A DNA stretch of 64,000 nucleotides, taken from positions 1 to 64,000 of the forward strand of contig NZ_QWLV01000002.1 in the NCBI RefSeq assembly GCF_003515075.1, in the 5' to 3' direction. Each line of letters opens with the position of its first letter. Position 1 is the first letter of the stretch. Positions 37,461 to 46,676 of the stretch are shown here, one piece after another. Made by a program: the position numbers and the translations under genes. Origin of the DNA: Sphingomonas gilva. Lineage in GTDB: Bacteria > Pseudomonadota > Alphaproteobacteria > Sphingomonadales > Sphingomonadaceae. The notes under the pieces are model-generated. The model was not told where the DNA came from and searched no databases. It worked only from the letters and a program-made list of their open reading frames with translations.

Positions 37461-38069
37461 ATGACCGTCACCGCCATCGCCATCAACTGCACCCTCAAGG
37501 CCGAGGGCGAATCCTCGACCGACGCGATGATCGCGGTGCTTGGGAAAGCCTTCACCGAACATGATGTGCGGATCAGCGAGACGATCCGCATCGCGGAGCA
37601 TGACGTGAAGCCCGGCGTCACCTCAGACGAGGGCGAGGGCGACGCCTGGCCGGCGATCCGCGCGAAGATCCTGGCGCACGATATCCTGATCTTCGGCGGG
37701 CCGATCTGGATGGGGCAGATCGGCAGCATCGCCAAGCGCGTGCTCGAACGGATGGACGCCTTCCTCTCCGAGACCGACGACAGGGGCCGCATGCCGAGCT
37801 ACGGCAAGGTCGCGGTCGCGGCGATCGTCGGCAACGAGGACGGCGCGCACTGGTCGTCGGCGCAGCTGTTCCAGTCGCTGAACGATACCGGTTGGACCAT
37901 CCCGGCCGGCGCCGCCTGCTATTGGGTCGGCGAGGCGATGGGATCGGTCGACTTCAAGGACCTGCCGGAGACGCCCGACAAGGTGACCCAGACGGCGGAA
38001 ATGCTCGCATCGAACGCCGTGCACCTGGCCGGCCTGCTCAAGGAGAGGACCTATCCTGGTCAGGGATGA
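37461..38069 (+). CDS. Flavodoxin/NADPH-dependent FMN reductase-like protein
   Basis: 202 aa. Flavodoxin fold: TAIAINCTLKAEGESSTDAMI (phosphate loop variant), DILIFGGPIWMGQIGSIAKRVLERMDAF (the second FMN loop) and KVAVAAIVGNEDGAHWS. AAGGAG precedes the ATG. Cytoplasmic oxidoreductase of unknown partner. Its stop abuts the convergent lipoprotein gene with no spacer. Confidence 0.85.
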   Translation: MTVTAIAINCTLKAEGESSTDAMIAVLGKAFTEHDVRISETIRIAEHDVKPGVTSDEGEGDAWPAIRAKILAHDILIFGGPIWMGQIGSIAKRVLERMDAFLSETDDRGRMPSYGKVAVAAIVGNEDGAHWSSAQLFQSLNDTGWTIPAGAACYWVGEAMGSVDFKDLPETPDKVTQTAEMLASNAVHLAGLLKERTYPGQG

Positions 38070-38600
38070 TCAGGGCAGCGCCTCGGCCAGCGCCTCGATC
38101 GATTTCGCTTCGGGCGCGCTGTCGAACCTGCCGGACAAGCCCTCGTCCACCTGCCAGCCCTCTGCCGCGCGCCGCAGGACGACCGCGGTATGAAAATCGG
38201 CATTGGGCGATCCGACATCGTAGAGCAGGCCGATGCGTTGCGCAGCGTCATCGGGCGGCAACGCGCCGGCGCCGGTGAGCCGATAGCAGGTGTAGACCTC
38301 GGTCTCGCCCGTTCCGATCGTGACCAGGCGCTTGCCGTCGATCGTGACGCCGCACTGCGAGTCGGACAGCCCCCGCTTCTCTACCGTGCGAAACGGTACG
38401 ACGGTCACCGTCCCTTCCGCGCCAAGGCTGATCGTTCGCGCCGATCCGTCAGCCTTTTCGGCCTTTTCCGCCTCCGCTTGTCCGGAAGGAAGCGGCGCGG
38501 AGGTGGCCGACCGTTCGTTCGCTGGCCGCGGGGCCGATTGGCCGCAAGCGGAGAGTGCGAATAATGCTGCGAACGAAGCGAACATCGCGAGCCTTTCCAT
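38070..38600 (-). CDS. Lipoprotein coupled to a muramidase; candidate immunity protein
   Basis: 176 aa. Lipobox AALFALSAC gives Cys near residue 19, then a 30-residue Ala/Glu/Pro linker and a beta-rich domain (about 55-165) including TVEKRGLSDSQCGVTIDG, ETEVYTCYRLTG and SPNADFHTAVVLR; the two Cys may pair. No family recognised. It is translated directly after the muramidase gene (TAATG overlap at 38600), a typical enzyme/inhibitor order. Confidence 0.65.
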   Translation of the reverse strand: MERLAMFASFAALFALSACGQSAPRPANERSATSAPLPSGQAEAEKAEKADGSARTISLGAEGTVTVVPFRTVEKRGLSDSQCGVTIDGKRLVTIGTGETEVYTCYRLTGAGALPPDDAAQRIGLLYDVGSPNADFHTAVVLRRAAEGWQVDEGLSGRFDSAPEAKSIEALAEALP

Positions 38601-39472
38601 TATCGCACCGGCGCGCTCAGCCGCTCATAAGCGCGGCGCATCTTCCCGTCATAATCGTTGCGCGCATATTGAGGGCCATTATAGCGCCGCGCAAAGCTCG
38701 TCCAATCCTTGTCGCGGATCGCGCGGGTGAGGTTGGCGTCGGCCGAGACAAAGGCGACGAACGCGGCGAGGTGATCGGCCTGGCTGTTCATCATCGCCGT
38801 CACTAACGCCTCCACCGTGCCGTGCCCCGCAGCAACGTGATTCTCGCCGAGAATCTGGAACAACCCCCACGAAGCGGATTTGAGCGCCGCGGCCTCATCC
38901 AGCATCGCCGCGCGGCGCAGCCGGCCATATTGCGCCGAAGACCGGCCATAGCCGCCCCAATCGGGGTGCGAGATATCGCTGTGCGTGCGGTCGAAGCGGC
39001 CATTGGTCCAGCGCCTGAACTTGTGCCGTTCGAACAGGATGATCGGGCGTCCCATCGAATCCCACGCCTCGTCCCGCGCCTCGGTTTCGGCGACGGCGCG
39101 GATCGCCGCGGCTTCGCACGACAGGCGCGTGGCGGCGGCGGCATAATCGGCGGCGGTCAGCGTATCGCCGAAATGGCCCCAGCACAGATTGTGGAAGATG
39201 CGGTGCTGCGGCCCGATGATCGCGGAAAGATTGAGCCGCGACAAGGTGAAGCCGCGCGGATCGACCCTGCCGTCGGGCCGGGCAAGCGCCGCACCATCCG
39301 CCTGAAAACCGACGATTGCGGCGGCGGTGGCCTGATCGAACTGGCCGCTGGCCTGCGGGGCTGGAACGCCGTTCAACCAGCGGCTGTGCCGAATCAGCAG
39401 ATCCTGGATGATGCGGACATCGGCGGGCGCATTCGTCGCGCCCGGGCCCACCGCTGCGGAAATCTCGGGCAT
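38600..39472 (-). CDS. N-acetylmuramidase domain protein (DUF3380) with peptidoglycan-binding domain
   Basis: 290 aa. Residues 15-80 form a PG_binding_1-like helical domain (DVRIIQDLLIRHSRWL, FDQATAAAIVGFQ). Residues 100-285 match the DUF3380 muramidase family: AVAETEARDEAWDSMGRPIILFERHKFRRW with catalytic-Glu candidates 129/131 and the FERH signature, then SWGLFQILGENHVAAG. Such enzymes occur as phage endolysins and as effectors. No signal peptide or holin gene is present. AAGGGAAGCGCG precedes the ATG. The lipoprotein gene follows at once. Confidence 0.88.
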   Translation of the reverse strand: MPEISAAVGPGATNAPADVRIIQDLLIRHSRWLNGVPAPQASGQFDQATAAAIVGFQADGAALARPDGRVDPRGFTLSRLNLSAIIGPQHRIFHNLCWGHFGDTLTAADYAAAATRLSCEAAAIRAVAETEARDEAWDSMGRPIILFERHKFRRWTNGRFDRTHSDISHPDWGGYGRSSAQYGRLRRAAMLDEAAALKSASWGLFQILGENHVAAGHGTVEALVTAMMNSQADHLAAFVAFVSADANLTRAIRDKDWTSFARRYNGPQYARNDYDGKMRRAYERLSAPVR

Positions 39473-39544
39473 CGCGCTTCCCTTTTTTCCTCTTGGTCAA
39501 AGGGTTTGTGCGCCCGCGGCGTTACAATGACAAGTCAGACCCGC

Positions 39545-40519
39545 CTAGGGAATCAGCAGCGACGCGCCCCTGGTCTCGCCCGCCTCCAGCGCGCGGTGGG
39601 CCTCGGCGGCGTCGGTCAGCGCGAAGGTCTGGCCGATCTCCGGCGCGATCGCCCCCGAACGCAGCATCTCCCACAGCCGCGCGACTCCGGCCTCGCGCTC
39701 CTCGGGCGTGATGTAATAGTCGAACAGCGTCGGCCGGGTGACGAACAGCGATCCGTGCCGTGCCAGAACTCCCAGCCCCACGCCCTCCACCGCGCCGCCG
39801 GCATTGCCGAAGCTGACGATCATCCCGCGCCGCGCCGCCGCCTTGAGCGACATCTTCCACATCGCCATGCCGACGCCGTCGAACACCACGTCCACGCCGC
39901 GCCCGTCGGTCAGTTCGCGCGCCCGCGCGGCGACATCCTCCTGCTTGTGCAGCAGCACATGATCTGCCCCGGCCGCTCTCGCCCGTTCCGCCTTCTCCTC
40001 GCTGCCGACGCTGCCGATCACGGTCGCGCCCACCGCCTTGAGCCAGCCGACCAGCAGATGCCCGACCCCGCCCGCCGCGGCGTGGACCAGCGCGGTCTGG
40101 CCCGCCTCGACGCGCGCGCAGCGTTCGACGAGGAACTCGGTGGTGCAGCCCTTGAGCATGATCGCCGCCGCGGTGCGGTCGTCGATGTCGTCGGGCAGCT
40201 TGAACAGCGACGACGCCGCGACGTTGCGCGCGGTGGCGTAGGCGCCGAGCCCGGGACCGAAGGTCGCGACGCGGTCCCCCGGTGCGAGGGCGGAGACGCC
40301 CGCTCCCACCGCCTCGACCGTGCCGGCGGCTTCGGACCCGAGGCCGCTCGGCAACTGCACCGGATAGAGGCCGGAACGGTGATAGGTGTCGATATAGTTG
40401 AGGCCGACCGCGGTGTGGCGCACGCGCACCTCGCCTGCGCCGGGTTCAGGCAGATCGGCCTCGCGCCACTCGATCACCTCGGGCCCGCCCGTCCGTTCGA
40501 TCACCGCACTTCGCGCCAT
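39545..40519 (-). CDS. Quinone oxidoreductase (zeta-crystallin/MDR family)
   Basis: 324 aa, zinc-free medium-chain reductase: ERTGGPEVIEWREADLPEPGAGEV, HRSGLYPVQLPSGLGSEAAGTVEAVG and the NADPH motif HAAAGGVGHLLVGWLKAVGATVIGSV. One-electron or alkene reduction of quinones is typical. GGGAGACCGGCA precedes the chosen ATG. Diverges from the aldehyde dehydrogenase. Confidence 0.92.
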   Translation of the reverse strand: MARSAVIERTGGPEVIEWREADLPEPGAGEVRVRHTAVGLNYIDTYHRSGLYPVQLPSGLGSEAAGTVEAVGAGVSALAPGDRVATFGPGLGAYATARNVAASSLFKLPDDIDDRTAAAIMLKGCTTEFLVERCARVEAGQTALVHAAAGGVGHLLVGWLKAVGATVIGSVGSEEKAERARAAGADHVLLHKQEDVAARARELTDGRGVDVVFDGVGMAMWKMSLKAAARRGMIVSFGNAGGAVEGVGLGVLARHGSLFVTRPTLFDYYITPEEREAGVARLWEMLRSGAIAPEIGQTFALTDAAEAHRALEAGETRGASLLIP

Positions 40520-40604
40520 TGCCGGTCTCCCTTTCACCTTGCAACGCGCTTTGCGGCGCGCCATGTCAGCCACCATACCTGATATTCGATCGACGGAGGC
40601 GAGG

Positions 40605-42029
40605 ATGAAGAGCTACCTCAACCACTATATCGGCGGCCGGTGGGTCGAGAGCGAAGGTGGGAAGCGCCACGAGGTGATCAACCCCGCCACCGAGGAATCC
40701 TGCACCGAGATCACGCTGGGCAGCGCCGCCGATGTCGACAAGGCCGTCGCCGCCGCGCGCAAAGCCTTCGACAGCTTCAGCCGCACGACCGTCGACGAAC
40801 GCGTCGCGCTGCTCGAGGCGATCCTGGCCGAGTACAAGAACCGCAGCGGCGACATCGCCGAGGCGATCGCGATGGAGATGGGCTGCCCGATCTCGATCGC
40901 GAAGACGGCGCAGGTGGGCAGCGGCATCGGCCATTTCATGGCGGCGATCGCGGCGCTGAAGGAATTCGAGTTCACCGAGAAGGCCGGCAACAGCCTGGTG
41001 GTGCATGAGCCGATCGGCGTCGTCGCCCTCATCACCCCGTGGAACTGGCCGATGAACCAGATCGTCGCCAAGGTCGCCCCCGCGCTCGCCGCCGGCAACA
41101 CGATGATCCTCAAGCCCAGCGAGGAATGCCCCGGATCGGCGGCGATCTTCGCCGAGGTGATGGACAAGGCGGGCGTCCCCGCGGGCGTGTTCAACCTGGT
41201 CCAGGGCGACGGCCCCGGCGTCGGCACCGCGCTCAGCACGCATCCCGATATCGACATGGTCAGCTTCACCGGCTCGACCCGCGCCGGGGTGATGGTGGCC
41301 AAGGCCGCCGCCGACACCGTCAAGCGCGTGCATCAGGAACTGGGCGGCAAGTCGCCTTCGGTGGTGCTGCCCGGCGCAGACCTCTCCCGCGCGATTCCCG
41401 GCACGCTGATGAGCGTGCTGGTCAATTCCGGCCAGAGCTGCATCGCCCCCACCCGCGTGCTGGTCCACAAGGACCAGGCGGACGAAGCCGTCGCAGTGGC
41501 GAAGCAGGTGCTGCAGGCGACCCAGACCGGTGATCCGATGGCCGAGGGCCGCCATATCGGCCCCGTGGTCAACAAGGCGCAGTTCGACAAGATTCAGGGC
41601 CTGATCGCCAAGGGCATGGAGGAGGGCGCCAGGCTGGAGACCGGCGGCCCGGGCCGGCCCGACGGCGTCGAGACCGGCTATTATGTCAAGCCGACCTTGT
41701 TCTCCGGCGTCACCAACGACATGACCATCGCGCGCGAGGAGATCTTCGGCCCCGTCGTCACCATCATCCCCTATGCGGATGAGGAGGAGGCGGTGCGAAT
41801 CGCCAACGACACCAATTACGGCCTCTCCGCGGTCGTGTTCGGCGATGCCGAGGGCGTGCGCCGCGTCGCGCCGCGACTGCGCGCGGGGATGGTCTATGTG
41901 AACGGCGGCCAGCCCGATCCCGGCGCGCCGTTCGGCGGCTACAAGCAATCGGGCAATGGCCGCGAATACGGCAAATACGGCCTTCGGGAGTTCATGGAGG
42001 TGAAGTCGGTGATCGGCGAATACGCCTAA
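40605..42029 (+). CDS. Aldehyde dehydrogenase family protein
   Basis: 474 aa. Full ALDH layout: ALITPWNWPMNQIVAK, GSTRAGVMVAK (NAD), catalytic Glu strand HQELGGKSPSVVLPG, catalytic Cys in NSGQSCIAPTR, and EEIFGPVVTIIPY. It resembles betaine/salicylaldehyde-type NAD ALDHs. GGAGGCGAGG precedes the ATG. Substrate unknown. Confidence 0.93.
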   Translation: MKSYLNHYIGGRWVESEGGKRHEVINPATEESCTEITLGSAADVDKAVAAARKAFDSFSRTTVDERVALLEAILAEYKNRSGDIAEAIAMEMGCPISIAKTAQVGSGIGHFMAAIAALKEFEFTEKAGNSLVVHEPIGVVALITPWNWPMNQIVAKVAPALAAGNTMILKPSEECPGSAAIFAEVMDKAGVPAGVFNLVQGDGPGVGTALSTHPDIDMVSFTGSTRAGVMVAKAAADTVKRVHQELGGKSPSVVLPGADLSRAIPGTLMSVLVNSGQSCIAPTRVLVHKDQADEAVAVAKQVLQATQTGDPMAEGRHIGPVVNKAQFDKIQGLIAKGMEEGARLETGGPGRPDGVETGYYVKPTLFSGVTNDMTIAREEIFGPVVTIIPYADEEEAVRIANDTNYGLSAVVFGDAEGVRRVAPRLRAGMVYVNGGQPDPGAPFGGYKQSGNGREYGKYGLREFMEVKSVIGEYA

Positions 42030-42031
42030 CC

Positions 42032-42122
42032 CGTCGCCCCTGCGAAGGCAGGGGCCTCTGTCGGCATAAGCGACACCGGGTGTGCCACCATACCGGCGGC
42101 CCCTCGCCTTCGCAGGGGCGAT
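42032..42122. repeat. Family-A inverted repeat, copy 8
   Basis: Arms 42032-42056 and 42098-42122 (one insertion, CCCCTCGCCTTCGCAGGGG); centre begins CTCTGTCGGCATA. It sits between two convergent stops (42029 and 42127). Confidence 0.88.
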
Positions 42123-42126
42123 GGGT

Positions 42127-42441
42127 TCAGTCGAACAGATCCTCCAGGAAGCTCTTCTTGCGCTTCTTGTGATAGCGCGGATCGTAGCCGCGTTCGCCAT
42201 AGCCGCCCGTGCCGCGCTGTTCGTAGCCGCCCGCGCCCCAGGGCTGGGGCGCGGCCTGCGGCGCCGGCGGCGCGGTCTCCGCGCCCGAACGCTCGATGAT
42301 CTTGTCGAGCTCGCCGCGGTCGAGCCACACGCCGCGGCATTGCGGGCAATAGTCGATCTCGACGCCCTGGCGGTCGCTCATATGGAGGCCGACCTTGCAG
42401 ACCGGGCAGAGCATCGCGGCGACGGCTTCGGGGGAACGCAT
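42127..42441 (-). CDS. TFIIB-type zinc-finger protein
   Basis: 104 aa. Four-Cys zinc ribbon CPVCKVGLHMSDRQGVEIDYCPQCRGVWLD at residues 12-41 (zf-TFIIB), followed by a helix, a Gly/Tyr/Arg-rich flexible region and a basic-then-acidic tail KKRKKSFLEDLFD. Function unknown. AAGGAGACACGATCC precedes the ATG. Confidence 0.88.
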   Translation of the reverse strand: MRSPEAVAAMLCPVCKVGLHMSDRQGVEIDYCPQCRGVWLDRGELDKIIERSGAETAPPAPQAAPQPWGAGGYEQRGTGGYGERGYDPRYHKKRKKSFLEDLFD

Positions 42442-42500
42442 GGATCGTGTCTCCTTCGAGTGGTTGATGGGCGAACGCGCCGCCCGGGCGAATGGCTCCG

Positions 42501-45500
42501 TCAATAATCCTTCGACACGCGCGCGTTGATGCTCTGGCGGCCGAGCGTCGAGATGCTGGCGAGGACCGAGAGCCAGCGGGTGATCTGGAACTCGACCTGC
42601 GTCGCCGAATAGCCCTGCCCGTCGGTGATGATCTCCACGAAGGTGTTGCGGGTGATGTACTTGCCCGCGGCGATGGCGGTCCCCTGCCCGCGCGTCGGGT
42701 CGGCGGGGAGGATGCGGAGGCGATCGAGCCCGGCGGCGTCGCGCACCGCGTTGATCGGATTGAGCCCGCCGCCCCCGCCCTGCAGCGAGGCGACGGCGGC
42801 GGCGAGCTGCAGCGCCTCGGGCGCCGACAGGTTGGTGATCGAGGTGCCGAACAGCAGCCGCGACAGCAGCTCGTCCTCGGGCAGCGCGGGCACGCTGGTG
42901 AAGCCGATGATCGGTCGCTGGCCGGTGCCGGTGACGCGGATCGTCGCGTTGATCCCCTGCGCGTTGGCGTTGGCCGCGATGTCGAGCGTCGGATCGGCCG
43001 GAACCTGCCCGCTGAAGCGGATCGAGCCGCGTTCGAGCTCGAAGGTGCGGCCGGCAAACTCATACTCGCCGCGCACCAGGTCCGCCCGTCCCCTGATCTG
43101 GGGCGCGGTGACGGTGCCGCCGATATCGAGATCGGCGCTCCATTCGCTTTCGAGGCCGAGGCCCGAGACCTGCAGCCGGTTGGGCGCGCGCGCCTTGAGA
43201 TCGAGCCGCCATGGCTGGGTGACCAGCTCCTGCTCGATCTCCTCGCCGCGGCGATTGATCTCGCGCACGTTGATCCTGGGGAGCACCGAGGCGGCGGTGG
43301 CGCGGCCGAGGGTGAAGCGGCTGCGGTTCATCACCACCTCGCCCGAGATCAGCCCGCCCGATCCGTCCGAGCGGATGCGCAAGGGTCCGGTGACGGTCGC
43401 GCCCAAAGTGTCGAGGTCCATCAGCTCGGCATTGTCGGCCTGGATCTGCAGGTCCATGCCGAAGCCGCGCGCGGCGGCGAGGTCGAACACGCCGCGCCCC
43501 GAGACGTTGCCCGGCCCGGCGCGCGCGGTGAACTGATCGATCACCAGTCGCGACCCGCCGAAGCGGCCCTCTGCCTTCATCTCGGTCAGCACGGTGCCGG
43601 TCAGGGTGCTTTCGAGCCGCATGTTCTGCGTGCGGAGCGTACCGCGGATCTGCGGATCGGCGAGGCGGCCGGTGGCGTCCGCGCCGACCGCGAGATCGCC
43701 GCCGAGATCGAATATCTCGATGCCGGTCAGCCGCCACAGCGTGTTGGCCGGGCCGTTGTAGCGCAGCTGCGCGAACAGCGGCGCGTTGGCGAGCCGGGTG
43801 GCGAGATCGCCGCCGCCGAGCGGCGACAGGCGCGCCTGGGCGCGGCCGATCGTCCTGCCGCCGCTTGCCGCCACCGCGCGCATCGCGGCGCTGTCCGCGC
43901 GCAGCACCGCCGCGACGCCGAGGTCGATCGGTTGCGAGGTGAGGACGAGGCCCGAACGGGTGAGGCCGCGGACGGTGATGTTGGCGCTTCCGGTCGGCGC
44001 GGCGCCGGCGATCTGGTTGTAGGTCAGGCGGCCCGACGCGGCGCCGCCGAGCCCCAGCCCGTCATAGGCGATGTCGAGGATCGACAGCGGCATCCGCTGG
44101 AGCTGCGCGTTGACGCTGGTCGATTCGGCGCCGAACAGGCCACTCAGGGCAAGGCGCCCGCCGGCATATTCGAGCGTCGCGGGAGCAAGCCGCCAGCCGC
44201 CATCCTCGCGCGTCAGCACGGCGGGAGAGCTGAGGGCGATCGGCCGGTCATCGAGCTCGCCCGACGCCTCGATGGCGATGCGGCCCGGCGCGATCTGTGC
44301 GACGCCCTGCAACTCGAAGGACTGCCGCCGGCTGCCCTCCACGGAAGCGCGCACCGTGCCGCTGCCGTTACGCAGCTGGGCGGTGGCTTCGAGGCGGGAG
44401 AAGCGCAAGCCTCCGCGCCTGAGCCCGCGCGCGTCGATCTTCGCATCGATCGTCTGGCCGTCGGGATCGAGCACGATGGTGCCGTCGACCGTGCCCCGCC
44501 GCACGAAGAGGTTGGCTACGCCGCCCAGTTGCGCGCGTTCCAACCGCAACGCGGCGATAATCGCCTGGTTTTCGCCGCGCGGTTCGAAGGTGAGCGTGCC
44601 CGAAACGCCGCCGCCGGCGAGCGCGATCTGCCCGTCGAAGCCGCCGGTGACGACGCGCAGATCGCCGTTGGCGCGGAAGCCCGAAACCTGCAGGTCGGCG
44701 ACGGCTATGGTGGCATTGCCGCCGCGCGGCAGCAGGATCGCGCCGTTCGATGTGAAGGGACCGAGCGTGGATGTGCCCTGGGCCTGGTAATCGAACCCCG
44801 CCTCGGTCGGGTCGAGCAGGACACGCACGTCCTTCAGCCCCAAGGCGGGGAGCGGGCTGGCGAGCAGGATGTCGAGCTTGGGCCGGTCGATCCGGCCGTC
44901 GAGCTTGAGCTGGAACGGGCCGTATTGCGCCTGCCGGCCCTCGCCTTCGAAATAGAAGGTGCCGTCGCGCCGGCGGTAGCCATTGCCTGTCGCGGTGATC
45001 GCGGGCGCGGTGATGCGGACGCCGCGGAGATAGAGGACGCCGTCAGGCCCGCGTTCGAGCGCGGTGGTGATGCGCGGCAGCCCGCCCGCAAGGCTCCTCA
45101 GGAAGCCGTTGTCGAGCCGGCGGACGATCGCCTCGCCGCGCCCGACGACGCGGATGCCGCGTCCGCCGGGGCCGGGAATGACGCGCAGCTCGGTCCTGAC
45201 GTCGACTATGCCGAGGCCGGGGATCAGATAGCGGCCGAGCTGGCCGTTGAGGCTGATCGAATAGTCGCCGGTCTCCAGATTGACCATCAGGCCGATGCGG
45301 CTGGTCAGCTTGTCCGAGCGCAGCCGCAGATCGTCGCCGATGATGGTCGTCGCGCTGACGCGGAGGACACCCTCGACCGAGAGGTTGCGGAGGATACCGC
45401 CAGCGACCTCGCCCACGCCGGTGACCGCCTGCGCGGTGAAGCGCAGCGGCACGGAGACGGGACTGTCCGACAGCCGCCCGCGTCCGGCGGCGCGCGCGTT

Positions 45501-46676
45501 GATCAGCCCGGTTTGGCCGAAGGCAACGCGTGGGGCGAGCAGGCGATAGTCGAATTGGGCCGTGTCGAAGGCGCCGTCGAGCAGCAGGCGCAGCTCGATG
45601 TCCCGCCCGGTCATGTCGGCGAGGAGATCGCCCGGGCGCAGCAGGCGCGCGGTGACCTGCATGTTGTCGAAGGCGTTGCGGCCGAGATCGACGATGCCCT
45701 CCGCCTCGATCGCCAGCGCCGCCGAGCGCAGCGACAGCGTGCCATCGAGCCGGCGGTCGGCGAACGTCGCGGCGCCGTTGATCGCGATGCGCGGCGAGGC
45801 GAGTTGGCGGATGCGCGCGCCGGCGATGTCGCCCGGCTGGATCGCGCCCGAAAGCGTGTAGCGCCCCTGATCCACCCCCAGCCGCAGATCGGCGAAGCGC
45901 TGGCCCGCAATGTCGGCGATCGCGGTCCCCTCCCAGGCGGACCAGCGGCCGTCGCCCGCGATGTCGAGCGAGATGGAGCGGTTCAGGCCGGCAAGCTTCG
46001 CCACCACGCCGTCCGCCGTGCCGCGCACGCGGGCGGCGAGGTCGAAGCGGTCGCCATCAGGCTCGGCGTCGAGCCTGAGCATCACACTGTCGCTGCCCTG
46101 GACGAGCGCATCGAGCGAGACCATCGCCCGGCCCGAGCGGATATCGGCGCGCCCGGCGATGCGCCCCTGCCGCGCGACGCCGTTGCCCGTCACCGCCGGC
46201 GCGACGGTCAGCCGGTCGATGCGCAGCTCGCCGATGCGGATGTCGAAGCCGGGAAGGATCGGCCCCTCTTCACCCGACGGCACCAGTTCGGGCAGCTTGT
46301 GCAGCGTCGCGCGCGGCGCGATCAGCCGGTCGATGGACAGGCGGTTGTCGAGCCAGGCGAGCGGCGTCCAGTCCAGCAAGATGTCGGGCGAGGAGAAGAT
46401 CAGCCCCTTGTTGTCGCTGATGCGCAGGTCGCGGATGCGCGCGACCGAATAGATCGATCCGTCGATCCGGCCGATCTTGATCCTGAGGCCCGAAGCCGGC
46501 GCGAGCGCCGCGATGCGATTGGCAATGAAACGGTGGCCGACCCCGGTATCGAGCACATAGAGCGCGGCGACGATGATCGCGGCGAGCGCGAGCAGGAAGC
46601 CGAGCGCCCATTTGGCGATGCGCCCCCAGATGCCGGCGCGCGGGCGTTCAGCCGGCGATGCCCCCTCCTCCGCCAT
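42501..46676 (-). CDS. tamB: Translocation and assembly module subunit TamB
   Basis: 1391 aa. An N-terminal membrane anchor (AKWALGFLLALAAIIVAALYVLDTG) is followed by the long repetitive beta-helical periplasmic domain and the C-terminal DUF490 region (from about residue 1040, ending ISTLGRQSINARVSKDY). With TamA it bridges inner and outer membrane and carries phospholipid and/or outer-membrane proteins. The ATG shares one base with the tamA stop. The antisense strand also stays open across the gene, which is a codon-bias effect. Confidence 0.95.
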   Translation of the reverse strand: MAEEGASPAERPRAGIWGRIAKWALGFLLALAAIIVAALYVLDTGVGHRFIANRIAALAPASGLRIKIGRIDGSIYSVARIRDLRISDNKGLIFSSPDILLDWTPLAWLDNRLSIDRLIAPRATLHKLPELVPSGEEGPILPGFDIRIGELRIDRLTVAPAVTGNGVARQGRIAGRADIRSGRAMVSLDALVQGSDSVMLRLDAEPDGDRFDLAARVRGTADGVVAKLAGLNRSISLDIAGDGRWSAWEGTAIADIAGQRFADLRLGVDQGRYTLSGAIQPGDIAGARIRQLASPRIAINGAATFADRRLDGTLSLRSAALAIEAEGIVDLGRNAFDNMQVTARLLRPGDLLADMTGRDIELRLLLDGAFDTAQFDYRLLAPRVAFGQTGLINARAAGRGRLSDSPVSVPLRFTAQAVTGVGEVAGGILRNLSVEGVLRVSATTIIGDDLRLRSDKLTSRIGLMVNLETGDYSISLNGQLGRYLIPGLGIVDVRTELRVIPGPGGRGIRVVGRGEAIVRRLDNGFLRSLAGGLPRITTALERGPDGVLYLRGVRITAPAITATGNGYRRRDGTFYFEGEGRQAQYGPFQLKLDGRIDRPKLDILLASPLPALGLKDVRVLLDPTEAGFDYQAQGTSTLGPFTSNGAILLPRGGNATIAVADLQVSGFRANGDLRVVTGGFDGQIALAGGGVSGTLTFEPRGENQAIIAALRLERAQLGGVANLFVRRGTVDGTIVLDPDGQTIDAKIDARGLRRGGLRFSRLEATAQLRNGSGTVRASVEGSRRQSFELQGVAQIAPGRIAIEASGELDDRPIALSSPAVLTREDGGWRLAPATLEYAGGRLALSGLFGAESTSVNAQLQRMPLSILDIAYDGLGLGGAASGRLTYNQIAGAAPTGSANITVRGLTRSGLVLTSQPIDLGVAAVLRADSAAMRAVAASGGRTIGRAQARLSPLGGGDLATRLANAPLFAQLRYNGPANTLWRLTGIEIFDLGGDLAVGADATGRLADPQIRGTLRTQNMRLESTLTGTVLTEMKAEGRFGGSRLVIDQFTARAGPGNVSGRGVFDLAAARGFGMDLQIQADNAELMDLDTLGATVTGPLRIRSDGSGGLISGEVVMNRSRFTLGRATAASVLPRINVREINRRGEEIEQELVTQPWRLDLKARAPNRLQVSGLGLESEWSADLDIGGTVTAPQIRGRADLVRGEYEFAGRTFELERGSIRFSGQVPADPTLDIAANANAQGINATIRVTGTGQRPIIGFTSVPALPEDELLSRLLFGTSITNLSAPEALQLAAAVASLQGGGGGLNPINAVRDAAGLDRLRILPADPTRGQGTAIAAGKYITRNTFVEIITDGQGYSATQVEFQITRWLSVLASISTLGRQSINARVSKDY

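Noticed and set aside
34727-39472. A type VI secretion locus
   Set aside because: No Tss, Hcp, VgrG or PAAR gene is present; only effector-type enzymes and lipoproteins are seen.
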